Shown: piece after piece, positions 36,839-49,900 of the stretch | How the letters are laid out: the number at the start of each line of letters is the position of its first letter | How positions within the stretch are numbered: the stretch's first letter is position 1 | Source of the DNA: Chaunax sp. Z400 | Taxonomy: Eukaryota; Chordata; Actinopteri; Lophiiformes; Chaunacidae | Assembly: GCA_037577475.1 (NCBI GenBank) | Contig: CM075204.1 | Span: forward strand, 7,881,355-7,945,354 | Direction of reading: 5' to 3' | DNA: 64,000 nucleotides | Position numbers and translations under genes: made by a program | The notes under the pieces: model-generated | Seen by the model: the letters and a program-made list of their open reading frames with translations, nothing else | Told to the model about the DNA's origin: nothing | The model's database searches: none

Positions 36839-37105
36839 CCCGGTCAGGGTGCTTGAGCTGTATATTTGGGCCATGCAACTCCACAGAGTTACTGACCACT
36901 TTATTGTGTGTTTCAAGAAGGAATGTCTGAGTAGTCCACTGTCCAAGGCTAGAATATCCCTCTGGATCACAGAGGTGATTCAGCATGCATATAGGGTGGC
37001 AGGTGTACCCTTGCCTCCTGGTGTGTGAGCACCTGGGCGCTGTGGTGAGGGGCATCTCTGGAAGACATCTGTGCAGCCACTACTTGGCTGGTGCCTAATA
37101 TAGAC
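36839..37105 (+). mobile_element. DIRS-like tyrosine recombinase C-terminal fragment
   Basis: Reads PVRVLELYIWAMQLHR, then FIVCFKKE, PLSKARISLWITEVIQHAYR, VAGVPLPPGV, a stop in place of the Arg of the expected R-A-H-x-x-R motif, and in another frame GASLEDICAATTWLVPNI. The order fits the recombinase of DIRS retrotransposons (PLSKQRLSHWI, VRAHSTR, SLEDIC-AASW). The missing catalytic Arg and His and the frameshift show it is dead. CGA to TGA would fit CpG decay. Confidence 0.7.
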
Positions 37106-40100
37106 TGTGTGCAGATGTAGCTTAGAAGAAAGATTTACAATTATCTCTTCATTTTTAAATGTGTTCACTTATTAAAGGTGATTAGGTCCAGCCTAAACAA
37201 CGAACTAACACAATACAGTTTGTACACACACTCACAAGCACACAGGAAGTTGATTTTTTGGGGTTGGACCAGAATCATTTGATTCTTTTTAACATTTAAG
37301 CCGATCACTTTTGTTAAATAGTACGACCAGGTCCTATATTGAAGGCAGAAAAAGGCATTTTTTGGATAAAGGATTTTCATTTCTTGTTATTTTTCATTTT
37401 CATTTATCTCTCTGAGAGTGTGGTTAATTTGTGTGATATTAATGTTAATGTTTCTTTTTATTATATTTATATATTAATGATTTAAAATTGGGTATGTAGC
37501 TTATAAGCATGTGATATGATTGAATTAAATTAAAGTTTTTTACATACCGTATATTTAATACAGAATAAAAAGAATTGACTTAAATTCCTTTGAAGATGAT
37601 ATCTTTAGATCGATGCCCACCATGGTTCCTGGCTGTGGTCTGTCACTGTCCAGTGAACTATCAGACAGAGAAACCTCTCCACTGATGCTCATCCATACCT
37701 GTTGTTTAGACAGTTTCCTCTATCTAGACGGACATTTTTCAGATCAGAGTGGGAGTTCTCTGCACATATAGCATTAATTGCACTGGTGATCTCTTTGCAT
37801 GCTGTGTTTTATTGAAGCGGTCATCTATCTGCTCACATTTGAAAATCAGATTTCTGCAGAAGAAACATTTGTTCTTTTTGTTGCCCCTAAGGTGACATTT
37901 TCTTACATTTCTTTCTTTTCCTTTTGTCTGAGTTTAATGTTACTTGTCAGTAGTTTGTTGGCTTGTGGTTTGCACACAGCACTTAAGTTTAAAAATGAAA
38001 CACTGACAGTCGTCAGCGCACGATTCATGAACTTTGTTCTTTTCCTCTTATTGATTTGTGCGAGAACAAATCCAAGAGATAAATCAAACTTTGATGCATG
38101 CAGCCCACTGTTTCTACCATAATGACCATAACACCATCTGTTACATTTTACTCGTTTTTTCTTGTGTAACATAAGATGACTTCTACCTTGCACTGTAGAA
38201 TGACAAATACATGAACAAATACACATGACAAATACATATGCGGGTAAGTGGTTGTTGTACTCTTGGCTTCTCCTCAGTCAACAAAATACATTCCATGTTA
38301 GCTCATGTAAAATCATAAAACATCACCTTCATTCAAATGCATATGTTGCAATGGTGCACATGGCTGTCACTTTGTGTTTCATTATCCCTGTGACATCAGA
38401 AAACATGGTGATAATTATGCATTATTATCAGCATCAGGATTCAGGGGTTAACATCTGACTCCAGAGCAGCTGAGAGCCATAACAACACATGACACATGCT
38501 CGCCATTAGTGAGACTTGTCTGGCTCCACACTTTTAATTTGACTCGGCTGTAATCTCCATCTACTCTAAATGTTTTCATCTGCTAAAGGACTTTCAACAG
38601 CTTGAACCCAATCAAAGAGTTTCTCTCTCTTCTTTGTCTCTGTGGATCAGGAAATTCAATTAGCTTAATTGGCCTGGATATTATGCTCTGTAATGTGTTG
38701 TAAGCATTGGTGCCGACAAACTTCACACGGCACTTTAGAAGCACCTCACTAATTAGAGCAATAACTTTAATCCTAATGTTTTAGCTCGACATTCCAGATT
38801 ATTCTAAATTGAAATCAAGGTAATTATTTGAAAGAACCCACGAGGAGATCGCTGCTGTCGGCATAGTAGAAATGAAGCGTTGGCTTTTCTCTCCTTCCAT
38901 ATTTTACACATGGCAATACCAAAATAGTAAATCCATTTTTTTTTCTCTTGCCAGAGAAAGCCTAAGGTGTTTTTAGAGCCAAAAAAACAAACAATGGATT
39001 TGAAAAGTGTGTGAAGATCTCATTAAAAAAGGGAAATTTCAAACGTGCAAACCAAGGCTGTGAGGTTTTGCATGCTCTCTTTCATCGGAGCAAAGCTGAA
39101 AAGGGCATTTTACAAGCAGCAGAGACAACAAACTGAGGGAATGACTTCACTTCAGATCAATTATATATCATACACGGCAACATGCTCAGCTGGTTTGCTT
39201 AACGGACAGGGAGCAGGCTCTTTCCAGCAGTTGGTGTGGATCTAATGCCGAGCCCTTGAGCTGCATACTTAACCTTAGTTTGTCGAGTAATCACACTGAC
39301 TTAGGAATGGATATGTTAAGAGTAAAAGTTGTAAACACACCGACAGCGATTAAGATAACAGCCAAACCTATAAGGATGAGAGAAAAAAAAAAGACACTAC
39401 ACTCATTGGTAACACAATAAAACTGTATTACATTTGTGCGTAAAACTTTTTACAATTACAGTATTTACAAGGGTTGTCCTAAAAATAAACATCTCATGCT
39501 GGATGACACCTAAAAAGAATCATTGTACAATAGCAAGCAAAAATGAATGTCCTCTATGTACACCCATGATTTACAAATTATAGAGTGTTATATTGTCTTT
39601 TCCAGCCATGAAATGTTGCTGAGCATTGCTCACACTCAGATGCTGATACTCAATACTGACAGATCGAGGGTTTGGTTTCTTCTCATCAGAAGTGCAGTAA
39701 ACTGAACACCAAGCTGCGTTGAAAATTACACAGCCATATTCAACAGGAGCCAAACTGTTGCTGAGAAAACATTGATTTAATTCAAGTATCAGCGTGTCAA
39801 ACTGTACCAAAATTTGGACAACAGGTGATGAATTCTTATCAAATAATAGTGTACAAAAGCTAACCAACCATCCTGACACCCCTACATCAGCTCCAACAAC
39901 CTGCCTGCACAAGCATTTCAGCTGGACCAGTGTGAAGGAAAGGGTTTAATAAATAAAGCAGAAAGAAGCCAGAGGGATGTACCACGAAGCAAAATGACCA
40001 CAGCTAGTCTTTCTCTGTGCGAGCTGGTTCGACAAATCCTCAACCCCAGTCAGACATCATGAGTGTCACCGTGGTGGTCATGAACTTTGTTAATCCGGCT

Positions 40101-41634
40101 TTCTACTCGAGACTCATTTGACTCTTCTTCTGTGTCTATGCACACAAAAGGCAAATTTCCTTCATAAATGTGTTTAAATTCGTTGTTGGTGAGCGTTTGT
40201 CCTTGATGGAGATAATCCATCCACCATTGAACACAACATGATTATTGTACAGGTGGGTGTTGGGATGCTCACAATAATAGGACACTAAAATGTACAGTTT
40301 TATCACAACACAATGACACCGATGTCGCAAAGGTGGTTCCAGGGGGTCTGCTGAAAAAATATGAAGAAAAAAAGAATTTATACTATAATTCCATCTTTAA
40401 GTAACACAATGAGAGAATGTACGACTATTCTGGTCATGCGCATCATTCTCTCTGCAATAGGACATCTAAAAACACATTTCATATCAGATGGAGGACTGTT
40501 CAAGGCTCTTAAACATGACAAAGTTTGGGAACCACTAATCAATATTCCAATCGGTCTTCCATCAGCTGCAATACAAGCAGTGTTCAACGGACATTGGCAG
40601 CAAAGCAGGACCAAGAATATGTGGTAAAAAAAAAACACAATCCAAAGTGATGTACAGCTGCTGCGCCTTCATTATTCTTTCAGTGTGTGGATGATATGCT
40701 GTGTGAAATTCAAACACCCTGCTGTCTGCATCACCTGCTGAATGAATGTACATTCACACAGCGAGACAAAAACCTGCACACAGTCTGCGCTGCTCTCCTG
40801 TAGGTACGTCTTCATTTGGTGACATTATGAATCTACGGCTCAACACGCATATACTGCATAACGTCTTCACTCAGCTGGGGTCTGAACCCCTTATAGAGGT
40901 GCTGATCGATGTTTTTAATCTGAAACTCATCTATAAAGGTCTGCAGCGGAAGTTACCATGGTGATCTAGCCAGGTTGAAAGAAAGCTGCCTTTATGCTAT
41001 ATAGACAACTTTGGCTTTAAACTGAACGTACCTCAGTAACCCATTAATCCTGCTTCGTAGTCCAACCCTCTGGGGTGACAGATTAAAGCTGCACAAACAC
41101 CGTTCTACAGAGGATCTGCCAGAGAGCGTTAAAGCAACGGAATGACTCGTCACGTCTGGAACGACAAGACAAGAGATTGTCTACAGGCCGAGTCTGGTCC
41201 AAGACATTTGGAGCTGCTTTGTTTTCTGGCCACTTGGGGGCAGTAGAACAGGTTGAAACTGTGACATCTGACATATAACCAGAGATCAGACACAGAATAA
41301 TATCTGTTAGACAGTGTAGATCTGGGATTTGGAAGCATGATGGAGCTCATAGGATCAGTTTTGGTATTTTAGGATTATGAAATGACTATATGGACCAGAC
41401 CAAGCCTGTCAGACTGAGGTCCTCAACTTGAAGAGGGATCCACATGCGTATAAACACACACTCTTTACTTTACATTCACCATTTTTTTTCTCTCCATCTG
41501 ATATTATACAGTAAAAAGGTCGTTCTCTCAAAAGTACACTGAGATTCAAGTAGAAGCTGTTGGACTAGGCAGTCAGCTGGGAACACTTTCTGTCCTTTTC
41601 AGATAACATGAGACAAAATATGCTGTTAGCTGGG
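37106..41634. other. Intergenic sequence between mgst1 and lmo3, no gene seen
   Basis: No exon recognised. 38640-38830 is AT-rich and has several TAATTA-like cores (see findings). Part of this stretch could belong to the lmo3 3' untranslated region if the transcript is long, but no AATAAA on the - strand was found between about 39430 and 42040. Confidence 0.5.
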
Positions 41635-41658
41635 TTTAATCTGAATCTAATCTTTAAT
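41635..41658 (-). terminator. lmo3: Possible lmo3 polyadenylation signals
   Basis: Two ATTAAA hexamers on the - strand (41635-41640 and 41653-41658) lie about 380-400 bases after the lmo3 stop codon. ATTAAA is the most common variant poly(A) signal. No better signal was found in the next 2 kb, but a distal site cannot be excluded. Confidence 0.3.
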
Positions 41659-41973
41659 AATCGGGATCAGCTGTTGCTCTGAAATCGCTCTGCGGCGTTT
41701 GCTGCTTGTTGGCCGGGACGGAAAGAGGCAGCATCCGTAAGTCGCAGACAAAGAAATGGACAAACTATTTATCATATTTGTAGTTTTCCTGCAGGCTTCC
41801 AGAGCCTTCCCTGCCACACTGGTGTCTCTATGGCTATTCTGTACAGCGGTGTGTGTCCTCCCAGGCAGGACTTCTTAGATATGTACACATGGGGGACAAG
41901 GAGCTGGACAGGAGGCAACAGTGCTTTTTGTTTCATGATTACAAGCTCTCCTTCAGTCTCGCTCTTTCTCCCA

Positions 41974-42022
41974 CTCCTCCTCTCCCCTCTCCTCCTCCTC
42001 CTCCTCCTCCTCCCACTCCTCC
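41974..42022 (-). repeat. GGA-rich tract in lmo3 3' UTR
   Basis: On + it is (CTC)n-like; on the lmo3 strand it is GGAGGAGGAGGAGG with GGGAG variations, beginning about 20 bases after the stop codon. Being transcribed, it could form a two-tier G-quadruplex in the mRNA. Confidence 0.85.
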
Positions 42023-42039
42023 TTGTTGGCCTACGAGGG

Positions 42040-42145
42040 TCAGCGGACCTGCGGAGCATAACCCTCCTTCATCAGCCCCTCCTCGTAGTCTGTCTGGCAC
42101 AGGATCATGTTGTTCTTCAGGAAAAACTTGTCTCCCACACAGAAC
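42040..42145 (-). CDS. lmo3: LMO3 last coding exon (end of second LIM domain)
   Basis: Read on the - strand after the acceptor AG at 42147-42146, the exon completes an Arg codon split with the 52-kb exon and encodes FCVGDKFFLKNNMILCQTD, then YEEGLMKEGYAPQVR and TGA (42042-42040). The CQTD supplies the last two zinc ligands of LIM domain 2. The C-terminus GLMKEGYAPQVR matches LMO3 and differs from LMO1 as I remember it. LMO3 is a LIM-only nuclear adaptor that bridges LDB proteins and bHLH or other transcription factors. Frame and phase agree exactly with the upstream exon. Confidence 0.95.
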
Positions 42146-43739
42146 CTGTAGAACACAAAGACATAGGAGGGGTTTACATAACCATAGGCTAACATTACAC
42201 TACAAATCCTTTACAGTGCAAATACTTCAGCCCCTGTAACCTCTGTTCCAACACTGTTCCATCCTCTCCGTGGTCAAACCCTCTAGGAACCCATCAACTA
42301 CAGAGGGGTGTGTGTGTGCAGGGCTGAGGGTTTGAGGGCTGGTCTGAGTGGAGGGGCGCTCTGGTATGGACCAATGGAATTATCCGTTCCAGGCTGCAGC
42401 CGTTACAGATACCCCCAGTGACATCAGCAGCCCCGTCCTGCTCCAGCCGGGGGGGGCACAGCTACGCTTGACCTTCAGCAAAGCGTCAAGTGAAGATTAT
42501 GTTGAACACGTTAACACTCACTGTGTTGTCCTGAGGGCCGCTTATCTCCCTCCATGTGCAGGTTGGACATGGTCTGCAAGCAGCAGAGCCAGTGTTTATT
42601 AGAGGGGGAGTGGAGCTGGGTGGGGGGGGGAGCCTTGCCTCCTCTGACTTCCCTGGGTGTTCAGACTGCTGAGTTCAGTGCTGGGAGCTGGACACAGCAG
42701 ACGGAACTTGGGAGGCACCTTTGGAGCTGCTTGAAGCATTTATCCAGGCCTGCAGGGCAGACTGAGAGCTATGATGATTCCTTACATCCATTTGGGACCA
42801 ATTAGCGAGATTCAAATAAATCACAGGAGCCAGGGAAAAAAAAAAGCGGAAGAATCTTGTTTTTTCTGGAAATAAAGCCAAGTGTACTGATTGGAGGAAA
42901 TGAACATCATAGTATGTTATTCACCAATACAGCAGGTGACTCCAAGGTGATCTTTGGGATGCCGTTCTGCCAACCGTCCCAGTGCTGAAGTGCCTGAAGT
43001 AACCTTGATGACTTCTTTTTGCAAGTTCCAGGAAACTAAGGAGGATCTTATCTGATGCCCATCGATGCCCAGGTCACATAGGTAGTGTTTTAAAAAGCTG
43101 AATATTATCACAGCTACAGCTGGCAAATATTAACTTTGAAAATTCAGAAAATTGTAGCTTCTTTGAAATATCTGCATCCACCACCTCCACCACCTCCCCA
43201 CACCACCGACCTTTCACATTAGCATTATATTGTGATCATCTAAAAATTATTTTTGCCAACAAAATGTAAGATAAAGATATCGATACAAACAACTGCCACC
43301 CAAAACCCACCCAGTGTAATTTGTATGTAACAGAATTCTTAAGTTCGCCTGAGGTCATTAAAACTCCTGATAAAACTAAGGACATGACATTTCTGCTCTC
43401 AGTGTGGCGACAGCCTGAGGAGGCGGGAGATAAGTGACAAGACACATGCGATCAAGAGTTCATTTCTAGTATTGCCCTGGGACAACACTGGAGGCTTGTG
43501 TTGTACATATAACACAGGTGTTTTAAATAGTTTGTGATGTTTTTCCTAAAATGTTCAGCATGATGTCACAACTCAAGTCCAGATTAGCCATTTGTTTTTA
43601 AGCAGCAACACAATTTTATGCTGTCATGCATTTTTTGTTAAATATCCACTGTGGTTGATTCCAAGGTTTTATGCACACATTTATTACCAGACCTAACATA
43701 GACAGCTAATCTAGTAAACTATCCATTCATCTGGGCTGT

Positions 43740-43990
43740 TTGGCATACAAATACATTTATAGTACTGCATTTTTTACAGTTCATTACCGTACTTTAGAAT
43801 TACATTATATTACTAGACATAAATATACAGTTCATTATTGTATTCTTGTAAATATACAACATAATACTGCTTACAGTTCTGTCAGTAAATTACTGTATAT
43901 GTACAGTATTTTAAACTGTATTTGAATCTACAGTGTGTATCCTGTATCTAATGATAATTAAAGAATATTACTGTATTACTGTACTACTAA
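43740..43990. repeat. AT-rich segment with ACTGTA/TACAGT repeats
   Basis: Frequent short inverted words tacagt and actgta ('tactgtatatgtacagtat' near 43892) suggest a decayed palindromic MITE or simple expansion. No terminal repeats or target duplication could be fixed. Confidence 0.4.
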
Positions 43991-44626
43991 TAGTAAAATG
44001 GTGAGTGGACTGTCCTTACATAACACCGTTCTTGTCTGACTGACCACTCAAAGAGGTTTACACAAGCCAACACTTTGAGGGAGAACTACAAACGTGTGAA
44101 GGTGAATAATAACAGAACCACATGAACTCAGTTCAAATGTGACTAAAAATGGAAATCAAGCAAAATGAAGTAACCAATTATGACATGCACAACTTCAGGG
44201 CTCCTACAAAGCAGCCCGTACCCCTGATATATACATAGATACATATGGATGGATGGCTAAGAGTAACACTATGCACCCCCTTTATTATGGTCACAGTAAA
44301 AATGGCGTCTTATATCAATCAGTGGTGGTTGCCTTATCAGTGCAGCTCTGGACATCTGTGTCAACAGGCTGAGCAACGTGTCTGTTTTATTTCCAAATTG
44401 CAGTTCCCACACTTTTCCCATGATGCTCTGCTGTTTCCAGTAAAGTTTATCCCTGTAAATAGTGACTATCTGGCATTGATGCTGTAATCATATAGTATCT
44501 CTCCCATATTGAAGTTTACTGCATTTGACTGAATGACATTAATATGGCAGAATCACATTTCACTCTAAATTTACAGATAGGTTTAGTGATTATGCAGAGA
44601 CAGAGCTGTGTTTTTATGTAATCTTT

Positions 44627-45190
44627 AGGGTTGGATCCTGTTCACCTTTGAACCAATACTGGTACCAGTGCCTGGAAGTCTGTACTGGTACCCAATCATA
44701 TCTTTTTTTGGTACTTCTTTCTCACTCTAGTAGCACAAATGTAATTTCAGTACTAACAAACAGTCACCAAATATTTTGTAACACCACTAAACCAGGAAGA
44801 TTAGACCTGGGAGCAGCTGGAGAAACTTTTCACTCTGCAGACTGATGCAATATCAGCACAGCATTGCACTAAATGAACACATGTGTACATGTAAACAGCC
44901 ACATCAATCTGACTGTTCATATTCATGTCGCATGGCCACGAATTAGATACGTATCCGATCTAGGGCCACATATGAAAGCGACTTCAATCTGATTTGAAAA
45001 GATCAGATTTTTGTGCCACATTAAGGCAAAAATTGGAATTACGTTATTTCCGGTATGTGAATGTAGCCTGTGAGGCTCTCACAGGTGTTGAAATGTTGTC
45101 ATTGACTGATTTAACATAGATATGTGCTCAAAAAATACAAAAGTTATTTGGTTGGTACCCTAAAAAGAGGTATGGTACCCAACCCAATGA
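44627..45190. mobile_element. Possible hAT-type non-autonomous element
   Basis: Left end 'tagggttggatcctg' and right end 'ggtatggtacccaaccca' are imperfect inverted repeats (GGGTTGG core). The interior has 'cgatctagggccacatatga' and 'aaaagatcagatttttgtgc', phrases seen in hAT-like fish MITEs. No matching 8-bp flanks were found, so ends or family may be wrong. Confidence 0.35.
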
Positions 45191-46619
45191 TGTCATTCAC
45201 TGTCTATCTCAGAATCTATTAATGCCTGTCCTTACTGACACCAGGTCTGCTCCCACTTTATTATTATCTGTCTTTATTCCTTTACATTCTACTAGTTTTA
45301 CTGTACTGCTCCCCTCCTCCTCCTCCTCCTCCTCTCACACCTCCTGTCCCTGCTCTCCACTTGCTTCACGAGGCCAAATTGTTTCTGCTCGGTTAAATGT
45401 CAACAGCATATGTGACATCTGTGCACCAATTATGATGAGGATATTGCACTGGGCCCATCACAGCCATGTCTAACAAAGGACCTTGTGTTGCCCTCGTATC
45501 TTAAAAACAATGGTAGAGTAAATCTTCTATATGCTCTCTTTATTAGATAATGCTGGTATACAGCTAACATGGCTAAGTATTAGCTAGTTAGCGTTAATCA
45601 TTGCTCACATACTAAATAAGGAGACTATTTTACTTTATTAGGTTGTATTAGTCTGTAAAACGTGCAATAAAGCCTGACTCATCCTGATTTGCTGAGCTCA
45701 TTACCTATTTTAGACTTAAGACAGCTTTGAGTGGAAAATGATAGAATAGCATGGTCTGTAGAAGAAGACTGAATCATTTAAATCCTCAAATATACAAATA
45801 CAATTAATTTAAACTGAAATAACTACTGTCAACAAATAAATGGACATTTCAACACAGAGTGTATTGTGTTATCATAACCCTAAAAAATAGCTCATATGTA
45901 GCCTCAGACTGATATGCCAGACTAAATTGTCAGAGTTATTTTGTTTTAGTATTCTCTAAGGATTAACGTCTCACATTTATTTCATGCCAAACTGGGAAAC
46001 GTTAATTTTCAGAGCACCCTCACTGACAAGTTGAGAAACCCTTTAGCACCTGCAAAAGAAAAAGAAAGAGTCTGGCACTGCCACCGTTTTCCACGGCCAG
46101 GACAAACTGGACAAGGACAAGCATCTGCTTTCAGTAGATTCTTTCATCAATTTTTACTCAGGTTTAGTTTTTTTTCCCTTTCTTCTGTTGTCTATCTGGA
46201 CCTGTAACAAAGCAGAGGTTAGCTATTCCTCAGCCTTCATTAAAGGCCTCTCTGAACATCACATCTGTATTAAGTTTGAGCGTTGTTGCATACGTTACAT
46301 GTGCAGTACAACTCTTTGAGTCATTGTGTAAGTAAGTTCGAATCTAATGACTTTTATGGTGTTTGGTGACAACACGGCAGGAGGTGGCATTTTCTTACTA
46401 CAAGGTGGAGAAGTTATGATGCTAAATTCAAATCAGGTAGAGGGGGTCTGCACAAGAGTCCATTGACAAGATCTTGACAGACTGACGAATTGCACACTGC
46501 ATCCGCTCAGAGCTGAGTATCTCAAAGGTACAAAGAACTCCAAATGACCCAGATGTCAGATCGCTGGGATGATCCTAGTGTGCTTTTGGCTGATTGAGTA
46601 AAGTAAGTCAGTGAGGTTC

Positions 46620-46982
46620 ACAGGCGAGGTGATGGTCTACTTTCTGGACATAAAGGGAGTGCTGCACGTGGACTAGCTGGAAAAGGGTCAAACAATACAA
46701 GGGCCTTTACAGAGGCCTACGATGCTGATCTGTTGGGATCGCTAAGGGAGAAAATCAAGTCCACAGCGCTGATGGCCACCTTCCAGGAATGTGGATTTGG
46801 AAAGATTGGGCCGCCTCCGATTACTACGTCATCCTGTTAAGAAGTAACTCAGTGGCTTTGACACAGATAATGACGTCATCGCAGCTTAGTGGAGGATGGA
46901 GTTCTACAAAGAAGGGATCCGTATCCTCCACAAACCTGGACTAAGTGTCTAAACGTAGGACGAGAGTCAGCTGAAACATAAA
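46620..46982 (+). mobile_element. mariner-type transposase relic
   Basis: The + strand holds, across several frames, GEVMVYFLDIKGVLHVD, a stop, LEKGQTI, AYDADLLGSLREKIKS, then SDYYV, FDTDNDVIAA, EFYKEGIRILH and WTKCLNVG. These follow the order of the catalytic half of mariner transposase (F-D--G--H, GQTVN-YY--L--LR, SDYHLF, F-----V--A, FY--GI--L--RW-KC). Stops, shifts and loss of the H-DNAP-H block make it non-functional. It sits antisense to lmo3 within its intron. Confidence 0.7.
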
Positions 46983-49900
46983 TCTGCGAGGTTTTCCAAG
47001 ACTACTTGTACCTTATAGGCCATAAACGTATCAATCGAGCAATTATGGCATGTTTTCTGACTTTACAGTCAGTCTGCTTCGGCTGCTGCCGTCTTCCTCT
47101 CTTGTTGCTTCTCTTTCTTCCCTCCATCTTCCTTCCTTCACTAAGAGGTGACTGTGACTAATGAGTCTTTAGAGACCTCTTCTTGTAGGAGGGAGAGAAA
47201 GAATGGTTCCTACAGGCACACGGTGAAAAGATGTATTGCGATGCCAGCAATTTGCCTCAGAGGCCTGTGTTAACTAGAGTATTCACTTTGCACTCAAATG
47301 AAGAAACAAGGAGATTGTCAAAGACAGAGGAAATGGTCTCAACTGCACCAAATCTAATTACTGTTAGGAAGCATACAGGCTCAGAAACACTTGGCCCTAT
47401 GACACTGATGCTTACTTATAACAGCATGTTGTAAATCTTCAAATATTGCTTGTGAGCAGATGATTATTTAAAGCCATCAACACAGGATATCCGGGTTTAA
47501 CCTTAGGAGCTGCCTTCTTTCTGTGTATTATATTTTAGATCCTCATTGGATTGGTAGAAGTCAAACATGTTGTTCCTTAATGGGATAAAGAGTGAGTGTT
47601 TTTGTTTTTTTGTCTGTTGATTTCAGTGATCATTACGCTTTAACATGTTCCTTCAGTGGATTTTGCCTTCTGAGTTCTTCAGTTATCTTCATCATCTTTA
47701 GGACTGACGGGATGTTGGGCTCTGGGAATTATTTCTAACTTTGTATTTGCTTATTTTGCTGGTGTGTAAGTAAATGACCTCCCAACACTTTCCTGTTATT
47801 TGTTCAAGTCTGATTTAAATTGATTGATATTATATTTTGTGCAGTGATCGGTCTCTTTCATTACTAACTTAAATTATAGTGACACAAAGGAAAAGTTTGT
47901 CTTTGTCGCTGTCAGTCATGTAACCAGCAGCTTCTGTATATCATATCACCCATTACCTTCAATTTTGCAAAAATTACTTTTACATTTGTTACATCTAATC
48001 TACGTATTAACCTCCAAATTAGTTTCACTCCAATCGGTTCCTCTGTTTTTAAAATATCACCTATTTCAGAGGATGCATGAGTTTTATTGTTCAGTCTTGA
48101 AAACACAGACCGTCACTGCAAATTGTTCTGTACCTGCTAAGATTTAAAATCTGAGATTTAGAAACATGAGATTAAGTTGTTTCAAAAACCAATATATTTT
48201 AAGATTTCTTGACAAGTAAAATTATATTCGAACGGATAATTTAACTATTATTCATTTGCGAATTTCTTGTATTTTAGCTGCTCTTTTTTGCAGTGTTGAA
48301 GAATGTGTCATATATTAACTGATTATTGGTTGAAACACTAATCTTTCCTGCAGGAAAACAGACATATACTTGTATAAAATGTGTCATTTTTTAATTTAAA
48401 TTGTGTTCTATTCTCCTCCAACAGTGCTGCATGAAGTAAATTGTGTTCTCTGGTAGGCTGGCTGCACAGGCGCCGAGTTCTCAACACCAATCATACACAA
48501 AGTGACAACTGTGTCCCTTATTGGCTGTTAGGCCGCTGTCTAACAAGCCTAACATACATGACATACAAGGCACCAGTGGCTGAGCTAAGCTCTGCTGAAC
48601 CCAAGAGGTGTCAGTCTTTGCCTCCAAAGCACCAGTATGGAGCATCCTCCCTTATCAGCACTGACCTTCCCCTGCACTGACACCCATCCTGCTCCCCTCT
48701 ATTCTAACCTTCCTCCAGCCTCCCTAGACTGTGGCCTCCACCTCATCAGGGGGAAATTGGGCCAGCATTGGCTGGATGATGAGGCTGGACGACAGCTCCA
48801 TCGATTAGCTGTCCCCCAGGGCTGATCTGTGGCTAACTGCTTGCTGGAGTTGCATATCTCCGTTCTTATACTCGACTCCCCCACCCTCACCAACACCCTG
48901 TTTCTCCTCAGAACCAGCCCCACACCCTTTCGGCACAGAGACCACAGTGGTGCTTCCTTTCCCCAGCTCAGGGAGGGAAAATAACAGGTCTGGCTGGTGG
49001 GAAGGTCACGATGGTAGATTTATGTCCATTTTAGCAGAGTAAGGCCACATTGGGCGCAGACATGAGCAATCAGAACCAATGCAGGATCCTATATTTTCAC
49101 TGATAGACCAGGGGCAGGAGCAATTCAATCCCCTCAGCTTGATACCGTTTCAAAGTCATGCACAGAGTGAAGAAAGGGGGAGAAAAGAGCTTTTGCTCTG
49201 TGGCAGATACACTAGTAAGATAACTGGTGAGGCTTTCCCATCTATATTATTCCTCTCCATGCCTTTTTGGTGGCCAGTAAATGACTGATGGTGATAATGA
49301 CTAAGAGTAAGATCACAGGTCGTGTCTCTTTTCAGCTAACCTGCCCGTCTCTCTCCAACTAGCCTATAACTTAAACAGGCTCCTTCATAGCTGAGCGATG
49401 ACCATTAGAATCTTGCAGGGAGCCCCTGATGGAATCAGAATAATCTCTTGCTTCAGGTTCCCTGTCCTTGCTCTACGAGACACGGTGCGGACGAACCCAC
49501 AAAGCAAATGATGGCCTGGACTGATGCATGAGTGACGACATGTGTTTGTGATGGAGGTGGCCGTATGTTAATACTTGATTGTAGCAATTCAACCTTCAAA
49601 CGCCAAGATGGGCTGCAGCTGACCTGCAGGAGCGATGGATAATTACACTGTGTGACCCCTGCTGACCTCGCGATCGCCCGCTCTGTTTATCAGATTTCAC
49701 ATTTGACGATGTTCCACAGAGAAATCTCCGGGCCATTTGTGAGATGGATTAGATTGCTTTATTGAAAGGCCCGCTGGGGGAAGGGGGTCAACGGGGGCTT
49801 TCATGTTTGTTTGAGGTTGGGAAACGAGAGGGGACAGAGCTGGTGTAGATGAACAGGGCAGCAGATCGGTATGCCAGACAAAGAACAGGACCCCATTCCC

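Noticed and set aside
41830..42239. Open frames of 120-128 codons on + over the lmo3 exon
   Set aside because: They are antisense shadows of the lmo3 last exon plus the (CTC)n tract, giving poly-Leu or poly-Pro stretches.
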